DNA of 64,000 nt from Ancylostoma caninum. Lineage: Eukaryota > Nematoda > Chromadorea > Rhabditida > Ancylostomatidae. Below the pieces are notes generated by a model that was given only the letters and a program-made list of their open reading frames with translations, was not told the origin of the DNA and ran no database searches. The stretch covers positions 267,001 to 331,000 of the forward strand of contig JBAJFG010000136.1 of NCBI GenBank assembly GCA_037903475.1, written 5' to 3'. Shown one piece after another: positions 45,597 to 57,200 of the stretch. The translations under genes and the position numbers were made by a program. Positions within the stretch are counted from its first letter, which is position 1, and every line of letters begins with the position of its first letter.

Positions 45597-47020
45597 GCAA
45601 GTAACAGTCAAAGACTCATACCCGCCCATACTTAATCGAATCATCCGTCGAAGCCATAGACAGCCGCGAGCGACTAAAAGTGTCTAAACTATTTTAAGAA
45701 CCCACTATAGCGAATTTTAAACCATACTTCATCGAGTCATCCAGCATCTCTTGGTTTTCTTTGCTTGGTGTGATAGAAGGAATTTCTTGATCTCTATCGT
45801 CTCTCATCGATTCTTTAAAACGCTAGATCGATTCAACACCGATGAAGCCATTTGCGAAGCATCTTCTCCAACAATCTCCTAAACAATAATGCAGATCTTC
45901 GGCGTTCAGTTAAAAGACTAATGGCAACCTGAAATACCTCTAAGCTGGTTTGGAATTGGAGAAGCGAAGATGTCATTAGAAGGGGCACTGTGACCGGAGT
46001 ACGGATTGTTCATATCTGGAAAATCATAAGTGATGATTACGCTCCCAAGTGCTTGCTCTAACCAAAAAGAAAGGGATACTTGGCCGTAGTGGCCATCTCT
46101 AATGGGATGTGTTTCATCATGTGCACAATGCAACGCTGGTCTCGAATATGTTGCTCAAACGTCCTCTGGGATTTTCCATAGCAAGTTGTCCCTATTTTCT
46201 CTGCGCAGAAGTAACATAATGTACTCATGTATGGGCTCCAATCCGTACTTGGTAGCCGTTTTAGTGCCTCCATGTTACTAAGGGATTTTCTGGAGAAAGA
46301 GCCTTGCTAGGGTACTGCCAATACAGCTGCCTTACTTCAATTTGCGCATGAGAATGTTGCTCAAAGTCAGTTCACGAAAATATGGGTGTAATCCATTTTC
46401 GAGAGCTCAGGAAATGTGGACATTGGAATAGAAATCAGCGCTGTAAATTGCATATGGTAGTATATGTCGCGTATAACAACTTCGAGAAAGCATCCTTTCC
46501 TTGTAAGCGTAGTCCTGCTCATCCCTTCAAAAGCTTCTCGCTCTTCACCTGTGTATCAAACCTGGTACCTGGTCTTACTCCCCGAAAAAGGAAAAAAAAA
46601 AGAAACATAGGTGAAAACTCTACGAACTACACTTTATCATACACCCATAATTTAAAAAGAGGATCCAAAAACTCACATAAAGGAGATCCAGGCGCCATCG
46701 AACGCCGTTTTTGTCCAAACAAGAAGGAAGGCGTTTTCGCAGCAACATCGTCTTGACTGTCATTGTGTAATCTAGAAAGGGATACGACCGGATCGTACTC
46801 CGATGCACTGTAAATGAAATAACAGTAAAATGAGCAATAAAAACCTGAGAAATTAGTGATGAATAAAGCAGCAAGTAAGATTAATCGAAACTATGGAACC
46901 GAACACTAAACTACCAAACTTGGTAATTCTTTGAAGTCTGCATGATAATGTCGTCGAGGTATTTGAGCTCATTCGAGAGATCAACATTAAGTTTCTTCAC
47001 CAATTGTCGGCGGAACTGCC
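45597..47020 (-). CDS. Unidentified minus-strand gene, several exon-like pieces
   Basis: Exon-like segments with splice signals: about 46920-47020 (RQLVKKLNVDLSNELKYLDD), 46685-46808 (EYDPVVSLSRLHNDSQDD, then TPSFLFGQKRRSMAPGSP), about 45942-46018 (NNPYSGHSAPSNDIFASPIP), about 45733-45850 (DDRDQEIPSITPSKENQEML, DDSMKYG) and a short piece at 45610-45660 (STDDSIKYGR). The product would start with a coiled-coil-like stretch and continue as a Ser/Pro-rich disordered tail. I recognise no domain. It lies downstream of MULE 2 on the same strand and could be either a host gene or extra cargo of that element. A frame at 46058-46273 is less certain. Confidence 0.4.
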
Positions 47021-47179
47021 TTGAATTAATATGTCATAGAGTAAGCTAGGATTCTGAAGGCAATGATGGAATAACGAAAACTTACCAGAATGTGTAATTT
47101 GCCGGATACAGTGGGATACAGTGTGTGACTGGAAGAAGAAATGGCAAAATGGGAACATATTTGTTTTGTCTTTCGTCAG

Positions 47180-50100
47180 CTATTCGTCTGGTTCAATGTT
47201 TTCCGAATATATTGGACAATGTCTACTTTGGATGCAGTCTCGATGTATCCGGATATGGCATGTTCCACAGGACCACCAATCGACGAAATGTTCATCCTGC
47301 TCCGAGTCGCTCAGCCTGGCTCGGCTTCGTGACACACTGCACAAATATCTAGTGTTCCAGTGTCAATGGAGTCGCAGAAAAATTCCACCCTTCCTGAGGT
47401 AGACTTCCGGCGGGAGGAACGCTGAAATTGTCCATTCTTAGAGGAGTGTATGATAAACATATCTCATACCATACCTTCACGAGTTTTTCAAAACGCCTCT
47501 CAAGTGTTTGTTTTTGACGATGTCCATAGCATCGACCACGCATACATAAGCCCCGCCTGGGTACCAAGTGCTCATGGAAACACCTAGAAAAGCAGCTCAG
47601 AAGAAAAAAGAAGAAAACGGTCTCTCAATGAGTTAAGGAGGACCAATCATACTGCTTGCCTTCAATTTCTGTCAGATCCTCATCTAGCTTGCGCATGACG
47701 TCCTCAGTTTCTTCATGAAGAGAAAGAGTTAGCGCCAGAGCAGACAAGCGATCTAGCCTCTGAAAGTGAATAAAAATAGAGGGGAAATATGCTGGTTGAG
47801 GAAAAATACTTACACAGTTGATGCTAGCTAGCAGTTCCTTCCTTTCATCTCTCTTCGAAACAAATTCGGTCGAAATGCTGGTAGCCTCCAAATCTTGCAC
47901 ATCATCCACAGATGTACTTTCATTCTCTGCGACATCATCAGCAGCTTGAAACCCTTCATCCACAGAGGCAGACTCTGTAAGACATGCTATATGAGCATTC
48001 CTTCTAACAAATATCATACATAACCCTACCATCATGGTTTAGAGCCCAGGCGTGGGCGTGCTTGCAGGAAACTCCGATCTTCACAGAATCAGGACAGGAA
48101 CACGTCACCGTAGTGGGACACACAGCGCACAGAATACAGTGGGCTAATTCCTAGGTTCCGCCACAATATCTTTCGGAAGGAACTAACTAAGGAATTAACT
48201 ACTTTACACCGAACTTACGCTTGCACAGGTACATGATCGGATCGTGATTTTATATCGCCCTCGAGAGAAGGAATTGATTTGCCATTGTGACTCTGACGTT
48301 TGGCACAGTGTCACAGAGTCATGTGCAAGAACTGCGGCCTTGTGCCGCCTCATGTTCTCCTTTCCCCTGTGTTTGCCCTCAGAAAGTCCACGAGAGTCCT
48401 TAAATGATAGAATTTCTTTCACCCGAATACACCAAAGGACTGATCATACCTTTATGTAGTGATCTCTGATTATATTTGGAACAGCTTCGAGCAGGATCTG
48501 AACGAGGTAGTCAATCCAACGATTTGCAGAGCGGTTCAAATAACTATATTTGAGCGTACGATGCCACCTTTCGTTAAACATTGTTGTATTGGCAATCGCA
48601 ACCGTGCGGTAATAGGGAGCCCACTCTTTCTCTCTGGTGAAATAGTATGTTCTAGGTAGTCCCGAAATTTGACAGCAGCGATAGAATTTGATAGCTGCAT
48701 GCTGTGGAGCTCATTCAGTAACGCTGTTTTCACTTTCGTGAACTCAACTATGTTGCTCGTATTGAACATCAGGTTGATCCATGCCTCCATATGTGACTTT
48801 TCCTGGGATTTCTTGAGAAAAAAATAGTCGATTTTCTGATGTATTGCTCGCTGGCAGTGCCAAGCACAGAGTAGTTTCTTGGTAGTGTTCGCCGGAAAAA
48901 CAGAGTTGTACGCTTTCCAAAAAACCTGTGTGTCATCTGATAAAAAACAACTCGGACCGAACTCTGGATACAGTTTTTGGACTTCTTCGAACAACTTAAC
49001 GCACTGTTCCGTGTCCACCTTGTAAGAAATCATAAAAGCCACTTGTAAGCCTCGTCCATCGTTGTCAGCTACCATCAAAGTAGACAACTTGATCTGGTAC
49101 CTAGTGGTACAGTGAGTATCATCGATGGACACACCGTGTGCACAAAATTCCTTCAGCAACTTTTCCTGCTCAGGCGTTATAATTACTATACAGAAGCATC
49201 CATCGTTTCCGGATTCGGGAAGATCCAAACGCCTCATCGCATCAAAAGACAGTTGCAAGTTGAATCTCTTCGTGACAGAAACGAGGTCGTCGTCATCAAG
49301 GCGTCCTGGCTGAAGCGATAGACTGGACTCGACATTGCGAATATCGGCAGCAGTGGTGAAATAAAGTCTATGGCTAGGACCTGTGCATTTGATCCACAAG
49401 GCTCGACGAATACTCTGCACTGGTATGCGCAGCTGGAGATATCGGGCTATTTCTTCTTTGTCGGACTTCGACAGAGGAAAAGAAACAGTAGAGAGGCTGT
49501 GGCCACAGTGCCTAGTACAGAATCGCACATCGACGCCACCTCCTGTCCAAAACTTTGCCTGAATGTGGCATTTATATTTGGTATAATATTTGGAAATACT
49601 CGCACAATATTTATCCTAAGGTTGATATAGGCGATGTTGCACTATTTACCTTGACAAATGAAGTGCAATATTTCGTTGCAGTTACAGTTTTTCGAGTTAC
49701 CCGGAGCCCCTTCCCACGGGGAACATATCGACCAGCTCTGAAATGTTTTAGAAAATGTGCGCCACCGAACATAACCCTACCTACTGCAATTAAAGTACTT
49801 TATAACGTAGTTCCCTCTTTTCACAACAGTGACCTCTTTCCAAAAAGTAGAGAACCCTTTTTCAGTCGATTCTTTCCAACGCTGCAAAGAGTGATAAAGA
49901 CATCTAAGCAGTGTGCGACTCCGATACTGAACGACTACCACCTCAAACGCGTCTTCATCAGGTAAGCTTGTAGACAGTACGAGGCAAGCGTCATCGTCGT
50001 GGCATATTCGACAGTGCGTTACAAACGCCTTCTGGTCAGCAACCTCCTCGCAATAAATTGGGCAGGAGATGCTGTGCCCACTCTTTTTAGGCAAGGAGGG

Positions 50101-50304
50101 GTGTGCCCTCCCTATATGTTTTCTCAGTCCTTCCTCGCTTGAGCTGGTGAAAGAGCACCCGTCCACCGTGCATGCAACAGTCTTCTGCTCCTCTTCTGAT
50201 AGGAACCGCGCCTCCTCTCTTCCCTCCTCGCCGTGCGTGCTACGAAGATGACTCAGCAAATTGTAAAATTTCAACCATTTTTCGCAGAACTTCCACTGCA
50301 ACAA
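47180..50304 (-). pseudogene. MULE transposase: C2H2 - MULE core - SWIM - PHD (MULE 2)
   Basis: Same domain order as MULE 1 but clearly diverged. Exon about 49949-50304 has two C2H2-type fingers (CTVDGC...HIGRAH; CPIYC...HCRICH) and a first, damaged one with Trp in place of the first Cys (WKFC...HLRSTH). A short exon near 49670-49745 ends ATKYCTSFVK. The main exon (about 48459-49565) has FCTRHCGH, RLYFTTAADI, SIDDTHCTT, CFLSDDTQVFW and LLCAWHCQRA. Then SWIM, CSC.(9).CKHAHAWALN, at 48050-48115. Coiled-coil exons fill 47500-48000. The last exon has CAVC, DWWSCGTC, HIRIHRDC and stop TAG at 47180-47182. Lesions: one base missing near 48657 (CTAGAACATAC) and a frame break inside the PHD finger near 47305. 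The outer ends and target duplication of this element were not found. Confidence 0.85.
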
Positions 50305-50686
50305 ATAGCCTAAATTTTATGATCACAAATGACATGCGAGCGCCAAAGATGAATTCTATAAAGGAAAATGAAATCACAGTTCCTACTTCTGTTGTCATTA
50401 TCGTGAGCCTGAAATTCCAGAAATGAATTCGACAACCACTCTGATGAATCGGATAACAATCAGTCATGCAAAATATCATAACGTTGCGAAAGGGGATAGA
50501 GTTAAGCACCTATGGTCCTGGTAGTGCACGGAGAGGTTCACGTATCATAGCCACGTAACTACTTCCGTGAACCACCGCAGGAACATGATAGGGAACTTTG
50601 ACAAGAAAATGTGTATGGCGTGCATAGATTCTCACTACAAGAGGTGGGTGAGCAAACGAATCTACTTACAACATAAAAGCGCATGC

Positions 50687-51238
50687 GCCATGCAGAAGCC
50701 ACCACGTTCCGGCTGGCAGTACTACTGTAGAAAAGGGTACACAGCTCTCAACGTACTGGCTGTCGTGAATGCCCACGAAAGATTCATCTACGTGAACTCC
50801 AACTTCCCGGGCTCAGTGCATGATTCAAGTGTCTATGCATATTCCCGCTTGAAGGAAGCATTCAATGCCGGACGAGTCATCCCTGGGTACTGTTTCGTTG
50901 GAGACTCCAGATTCGCAAACGGCAACGACATCATCACGCCAATCAGGAATCCTTCCACGAGACAGGAAGAGTACTACAATAAGTGGCACAGAAAGATGCG
51001 GGTTATTGTGGAGTGTGCTTTCGGGAAGTGGAAGAAGAGATTCCCGATTCTAGAAGAAGGGATACGACTGGAGCCGAAGCGTGCTGCACAAGTTGTCATG
51101 GCTTGTGCAGTTCTACACAACATGATGATGGACATGGGCTGCCTCCGCCAAAGAGAACTTGGGAACAGAGTTGCCATATGCCGTCATCCACCGAGAAACT
51201 GTTCAGATATACGGACGTATTTGATCAATTCAATATGA
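50687..51238 (+). pseudogene. PIF/Harbinger transposase, N-terminally truncated (copy 1)
   Basis: HARBI1-type DDE_Tnp_4 sequence: KPPRSGWQYYCRKGYTALNV, NFPGSVHDSSVY, GYCFVGDSRFANG (second Asp) and RVIVECAFGKWKKRFP (catalytic Glu). It runs to a natural end with VMACAVLHNMM at the C-terminus. The first catalytic block (GAIDGS), present in the 61-kb copy, is missing: homology starts abruptly at 50687 after unrelated sequence. It therefore cannot be active. The open frame begins earlier (about 50567), but that part is not transposase. The Myb/SANT-like gene lies convergently 350 bp downstream, as expected for a two-gene Harbinger element. Confidence 0.9.
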
Positions 51239-51580
51239 TTGTTTCTTCTTACTGTAGCAATAGTTTGTTGTTTCTAACTAAATCTTAACAATTTCATGAT
51301 AACATAATATAACAACACGTTATTACAACAATAATAACAATTCTAACAACATTGTTAACGATCATATTTTCCTAATAAACATTCTGAGTCAACAATATCG
51401 AACAATATAGGACATAAAGTATTCACAATTAGGGCCTAGGACTAGGAATTCGGAACCCGATTCAGAAAAAAAAATGAACCCTGAGGAAACAAGAGAACAG
51501 AAACGTAGGATTTCAAATCACTCGAAAATGAAATTTTGAATTTTCGAATTCCACTCCTTTATAATGAAATAATAAGTAAA
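51239..51580. other. Spacer between convergent Harbinger genes
   Basis: Very AT-rich (repeated ACAATAATAACAA) and non-coding; probably the 3' ends of both genes. It contains AATAAA-like signals (AATAAAC near 51375). Confidence 0.5.
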
Positions 51581-52778
51581 CTATTTAGAGTAAGTGGACA
51601 TTGCCAAATGTGGGTCTCCTTCGTGAGGATCCCATATTTGGCAACGTCCACTATCCACGACTGTCGCTTCTCCAATGATCTTCTTCAGTGCAGCGTCATA
51701 GAACGCTATCTGCTTGTCCAGTAGTTTTGATTTCTTTTGCGATGAGCGCCTTCTCTTCCTGAAACATATGTTGTAAAGATTTGCTACTAACGAATATGTG
51801 ATGATCAACTCACTTTTAGTATTTCAAGTTGTAGTTGCTAATTTCTTTATCCGTTGGAGTGGACCGTTTACGTTTTTTTTTGGCTGCTTTTCATCAGAAG
51901 AGGATTCAGAATTAAACTGAAAGTGGAGCAATTGGCAGGCAACGTTCGAGAGGAAGTGTGCGTAGAAGGCATACATACCGTGTTCAATTGTTCCTGTAGC
52001 TTCTTCATTGTTGCGGTTCGTATCGCATCCTTATCTACCAAAGGTGGCGACTCTACTCCTAACTGATATTCAGGGGTGCGCCCCTCTTCACCACTCCCAC
52101 TTTTTTCCACTTTCAGAAAACAAGCGGGTCGGAGAATCCTTAACAAACTGTACTCATTGTAATAATTGAAGAAATTTAGGAAATGTAGGTACCTCAACCT
52201 CATCCAGGAATGTTTCGGCACTCCTTAGGCCCGCGAATGACGCTTCTCTCCCCAAGCATCCTGCAATTCCAAGTTCTGCCTCAGATAGGCGGTCCACATT
52301 TTTTTCTAATGGCATTTTCAAGTGCCATGTCCACACCGCCGCCAGTGAAACTTCTATACCTAAACGATGGGTGCTAGATGTCATGTGGCGAAATCTCAAG
52401 GCAAAAGAATACCTTTTTTCGGTCATTAACACGTCCTTCACGTGTGACTTCTTATTTCTCCATGTCCTCTCGATTTGATCAATGGTCATCAGTTTTTTGC
52501 ACGTCGTAAGAATGATCTCTTGAATCTCCTTCCAGGCCCCAGTTTTCCTCTTGTTTGCTTCGGGATTTCTCATTTCATTCAGTTCCAAAAGTACATCCCT
52601 TCTTTTTAGCACCTCTTTCACAATAACCTCACCGTATAATGCGCTCTGAAAAGAAAAATGGGTGACGGCTCACACCACAACCAAAAAAATAGCAATAACA
52701 AAATACAAAGATACGAGAAGACGAGAATGGAAAACTGAAGTGAAATGAACAATAAAGAAAAGAACCTACCTGCTCCAT
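51581..52778 (-). CDS. Myb/SANT-like DNA-binding protein of a Harbinger element
   Basis: Exon 1 is tiny: ATG-GAG-CAG at 52770-52778, then a GTAGGT donor. Exon 2 (52193-52645, 151 codons, phase 0) begins SALYGEVIVKEVLKRRDVLL and holds the Myb/SANT-like (MADF/zeste-type) domain with Trp at GAWKEIQEII and IERTWRNKKSHVKD. Later exons near 51979-52127 (MKKLQEQLNT) and 51850-51905 (acidic SSSDEK then KKKRKR, a nuclear signal), and a last exon at about 51581-51760 with KLLDKQIAFYDAALKKIIGE, give a C-terminal coiled coil. In Harbinger elements this second protein takes the transposase to the nucleus and binds the element ends. In the last exon, AATCAAAACTACT appears to have one A too many if the upstream helix is to stay in frame. 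Exon 1 is duplicated in tandem, see 52762-52835. Confidence 0.75.
51595..51652. repeat. Hairpin in the last Myb-like exon
   Basis: GTGGACATTGCCAAATGTGG pairs with CCATATTTGGCAACGTCCAC around an 18-nt loop. The hairpin overlaps the last residues of the Myb-like frame. It may be a 3'-end structure or a short insertion. Confidence 0.6.
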
Positions 52779-52835
52779 GGCTCTACAACGGCTGCAAAGA
52801 ACCTACCTGCTCCATGGCTCTACAACGGCTGCTAA
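52762..52835 (-). repeat. 37-bp tandem duplication including the start-codon exon
   Basis: GAACCTACCTGCTCCATGGC is repeated with a 37-bp period (52762-52798 and 52799-52835), with one mismatch. On the minus strand each copy contains ATGGAGCAG followed by a GTAGGT donor, so exon 1 of the Myb-like gene exists twice. Confidence 0.9.
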
Positions 52836-54004
52836 GAACACGGCCTTCTGTTCCTCAAAAGAACAGAAAGCAGAGCACTGAAGAAACCACAACGACGGAA
52901 AGTAATGATAGGCAATAGAAGCAGATTATGACATGCAAATAGCAATCGCAATCGGCGATTAGTGAACATAACACACAATATCTAATGAAATTGGTTTACT
53001 CACATAGACACACAAATACAGACAACTGCAGATTTACAAATCAAAGAAAAAAATAAAAACAAAAACAATGGAAACATCATTCCAGAAAATGACAGATACG
53101 AACCTCTGTCGTCTTCACGACGTGCCGCCACAAATTTAAAGAAATGCCAGTGGGAGAAAAACCCAGCTCTCACAATAAAGAAAATGCAGCCAACGAAAAG
53201 AAGTATGCAGATCTAAATAGGGAATAAAACTTAGAGAGTGGAGTAAATAAAAAGGTACTCGATAGATAGATACTGACAAACAAAAGTTTTCAGAGGATTA
53301 CAACTGACAGTCAAGGTTTTTAGACTCTTGAAGTAGAAGCAGGATAAATTAAAAAGCACTTGGTAATAAGTGAGAGTGAAGATAAACAAAGATATCATGG
53401 AAGAAAATGCTAATAAAATGAAAGATAAGGATTGAAAAGAGCAAGGACTTCACCTTTACTGTTGAACGCATTAGCCCTATCGACAGCCGTGCGTTGCGGA
53501 TCGAATGGGAATCTCGTTCTCTCCAAGACGGATAAGACTGAGAGAGACGGCTGAAATAAGGTGGTCAGTAGTAGAAAAAGAGAAAACGAAGTAATGCTGT
53601 TAGCGTACGTGTTAGGAGAAAAGATGTGCAAATACAAATAAATATGGCTCTGATGATATATTTCTGAAATACTAATAGTACTGCTGGAGGAATTGTACAC
53701 TTTGCACTCAAAAAGCTACTGAGAGTATCCTTTCTGCAGAAGCTTCTCATTACTAACATCGTGAGGGAAAACGGGGCGTGTTACGGTTCCGCGATTGGTT
53801 CTTTCAAATCCTCGTCCCGCCCTTGAGTGCTGACTCGTTCTCTTCGCGCGCGATTCCACTATAGATAACCATGCAAAATTTGAATGTGACCGAGGACGAG
53901 TTGATCGTGAAGGGCGGGAAGTCTCCGCCTCGTTTTTCCTCACGATGATACACACCCTCCGCTCACGCTAAGGCACGCGGAGAGTCCTTGCTCACAGCTA
54001 GCGG
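52836..54004. other. No recognisable gene
   Basis: AT-rich with scattered short frames. A GC-richer part at 53790-53950 has CCTCGTCCCGCCCTT and, about 110 bp later, an inverted relative (GAAGGGCGGGAA), perhaps a decayed MITE. Confidence 0.35.
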
Positions 54005-54766
54005 TCAGCTAGGGCCTCCTGACAATTGACAGTTACACGTAACGGCCGCCTCCCAGAATCGACAAGCGTTTCGGAAATATCTATAGCTTCTACCCCTGTA
54101 CAAAATGGAAACAGTTCTTTAGAAAAACCTATTACGGAACTGCCAGATAGATATTCTTCCCTCATGTACTGAATGGTTTTTCTTCTGAGAAAAAGGAAAA
54201 AAAGAGAAGTCATTACTAACCGTTGGTAAGGAAAATACAATCGGTGATGAGAAATGGAATGATCACTCACCTAAAGTGGAAAATTTTGTGAACTTCACGT
54301 GAATCCTGCCGGGCGACACAAACATATCCCTCTATGAGGGAACGATTTACATCATGAAGAAGCAGCGCCCTCCTCCCCCCCCCCCCCCCGTTCAGGACAG
54401 TGCAACTGGAACGAATGTCGACACAAGGTTACACAAAGCAAGAAATATACAACGGATGAACTTCCGATGTATAGACTCACCAGCTATTGGTTGCGCTGAC
54501 CCGATCGCTAGCCAACGAATGGAACGTACCCAAGTATGTAGCAGGGCGGTACCGCCACCTAAGACAAAGCGTTGAGTTCGAGAAGGTTCTCAATTCACTT
54601 AATCCTGATTCAGAAAGAAAAAAATAGACAAGAATGTGTACCATTCAATATTTGGCTGAAGGGTTCCGTAAGCGGTGCAGGACAGAATCGCCGACTGGCC
54701 AAATTCAGCTCTGACAATATCAGGATATGTTGTGATATATCCAAGGTACAATTTCCTAGACGAGCG
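54005..54766 (-). CDS. Immunoglobulin-domain protein exons, partial
   Basis: Exon 54642-54766 (41 codons plus TG) encodes the B and C strands of an Ig fold: EFGQSAILSCTAYGTLQPNI then Glu-Trp, giving the normal Cys-x11-Trp spacing. Exon 54481-54558 completes the Trp codon and reads WRYRPATYLGTFHSLASDRV. A third exon at 54005-54095 fits the phase (reads GRSYRYFRNACRFWEAAV and stops at TGA). Donors and acceptors are canonical for the first two. Such domains occur in secreted and cell-surface worm proteins (ZIG, neuroglian-type), but the gene cannot be named. The upstream exons with signal peptide were not found; the assignment of the third exon is weak because it lacks the usual F-strand DxGxYxC motif. 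Confidence 0.55.
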
Positions 54767-54966
54767 CTGGAAGAAACAAACAAAAGTTGAAGGAAATGAA
54801 AAGGAAAAACAAAAGTGCACTATAATTAGCAGTAAAGAAGGAAGACGTACACAGGCGCACACTGAGTTTGATTCTTTATCAAATTACTGATGGGCACCGA
54901 CCACTGGAAAACACATGGATCGCGGTCGAAATCCGTCGCAGTCAGGTTTACCAGATTTAGTGACGA

Positions 54967-57200
54967 CTAGCGCCCCTTCGGGACGCTAGAAAGTGGGGTG
55001 GGGCAGCCACTTGAGGTACGTAGAAAAGCTTCACGCATGTGAAATGCTTAGAGAATTAACAAAAAAGCAAGACTAATCATTAACTGAGCTCAAATACGGA
55101 ACCGTCTTTATAAATTACGTATATCCTACCAGTCGGGCCGCCTCCCCAACATCGGGCTTCCACACTTCTCGTGGTCCTTGCCTTCTTGCAAATTCTTAAT
55201 CACACACTTACATGTAGAACTATTTTCCGATACAATGGTACTACCTACTATTTTTCTGAAAGTGCATTCATTCAACGCCTATGGACCCGTCATGGCCAGC
55301 CACTCCCAACTCTGCACAGGAGTATCTTCCAGATGGCTTAACCTGTGTACAACTCAGCATAACCAGCGTAGTGCGAATGATCACTTTTTTCCACACTACT
55401 GGGCCAGGCCGACCCATTCTCCATTTGTGGTCCCGTATCCTGACGTTTTCCCCACGGTTGGGCCGAGACAGACCCATTCTCCATCCGTGGACCCTTATCC
55501 TGGGGTTTTCCCTACCAATGGCCACGGCAGACCCACTCTCCACCCATGGACCCTAATCCTGGTGTTTCCCTACTATTAACCACGACGGATCCATTCTTCA
55601 TCCGTGCGCCCATATCCTTGCGTTTTCCCCACTACTGACCGCAGGCAGACCCAATTTCCATCTGAGAACCCGTATACTGACGTTTTCCCCACTATTGGGC
55701 CAGGGCAGACCCGTTCTCTATCCGTGGACCCGTGCGTTTTCGTTTTTCCCACTACTGGACCACGACGTACCTATTCTACATCCGTGGACCCTTATCTTGG
55801 TGTTTTCCCTAAAATTGGCCACGGCGGACCCATTCTTCCTCGTGGACCCGCACACTGGCGTTTTTCCCACGACTGGGCCAGGCCGACCCATCCTCAATCT
55901 GTGGACCCGTATACTGGCGTTTCCCCCACTATTGGGCCAGACCGACCCATCCTCCATCCGTGCCTCCATATCCTGGCGTTCTCCCGACTATTGGCCACGG
56001 CAGACCCATCCTTCATCGTAGTCCCGTATACTGGCGTTTCCCCCACTACAGGGCCACGGCCAACCCGTTCCCCATCTGTGGACCTTTATCCTGGCGTTTT
56101 TCTTACTATTGGCCACGATTAGTTCTTTCTCCGTCCGTGCTCCCATATCCTGGCATTTTCCCGACTATTGACCAATTCTCCATCAGTGGACCCTTATCCT
56201 GGCGTTTCCCCCCCCCCTACTGGGCCACGGCAAACCCATTCTTCATCGTGGACCCGTATACTGGCGTTTCCCCCACTACAGGGCCACGGCCAACCCGTTC
56301 CCCATCTGTGGACCTTTATCCTGGCGTTTTTCTTACTATTGGCCACGATTATTCTTTCTCCGTCCGTGCTCCCATATCCTGGCATTTTCCCGACTATTGA
56401 CCAATTCTCCATCAGTGGACCCTTATCCTGGCGTTTCCCCCCCCCCCCTACTGGGCCACGGCAAACCCATTCTTCATCGTGGACCCGTATACTGGCGTTC
56501 TTCCCACTACTGGGGCAGGGCAGACCCGTTCTCTATTCGTGGACCCGTATGTTGGAGTTTCCCCCATTGTTGGGGCACGGCGGACCCTTTTTCGATCGGT
56601 GGATTCCTATCCTGGTGTTCTGGTGTTTTATTTCTGAACTATGGAGCCCCGGCACATTTGTCCTTCATCATTGCACCCGCACTCCTTGTAAATCTCGAGA
56701 ATAATGGAAGAAAGTTAGGAATATTCAGAGTTTGGTCAATTGCATGTGCTTTCAGGAAATGTCACAACAGCCTAGGATGACCCGTTCTTCCTGTGTGTTG
56801 GATTGTACTGTCCTTGTTAAAAACAAATACTGATCCTACGACTCCCTAATCTCTGCGGGACCTTGTGAATAAGTGCGCCAAACGCACATTCCTACGGCAG
56901 GGACCGAGTGCGCCCCATCGCTGCGCGACCTCTCAGGATGCTCATCCATCCAAGCGAGGTGGATCACTTCCAGTGCACCGTCCTTGTGTGGACGATTCTG
57001 CCAAAGTGGAAACAGAAGGGCTACTCCGCTCCGTACACTGTTACGCAATGTCAAGTCGTTGTAAACATTCTCTCGCCCGGAGGGCTCGAGACCGCTGGAG
57101 TAGGCTCCCGCAACGAAACCCTGAAAGCACTGTCTAAACCTCTCGCTTCCATCATTGGAAACTGTATCCATTTTTCCGTCAGTGCCGCCCTTACGGTGCT
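54967..57200 (+). repeat. Hairpin-headed minisatellite repeat, copy 3 (longest)
   Basis: Starts with the 23-nt CTAGCG...CGCTAG hairpin (54967-54989), then the same GTGGGGTGGGGCAGCCACTT stretch as copy 1. The minisatellite spans about 55385-56640. The 3' module (GCACCCGCACTC at 56680, TGTCACAACAGC at 56760, CGGAGGGCTCGAGACCGCT at 57077) is complete. Inside the array a ~195-bp block (56040-56240 and 56265-56470) is duplicated, including runs of C. No protein was recognised. Confidence 0.8.
55385..56640 (+). repeat. ~60-bp minisatellite inside repeat copy 3
   Basis: About 20 units with the core CCACTATTGGGCCAGGGCAG, then GGACCCGTATACTGGCGTTT. Poly-C runs (CCCCCCCCC) at 56208 and 56440 vary in length between the two duplicated blocks. 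Open frames on both strands are composition effects. Confidence 0.85.

Noticed and set aside
50567..50686. N-terminal extension of the Harbinger frame as part of the transposase
   Set aside because: It does not match copy 2, which has the GAIDGS block at this point; homology starts only at 50687.
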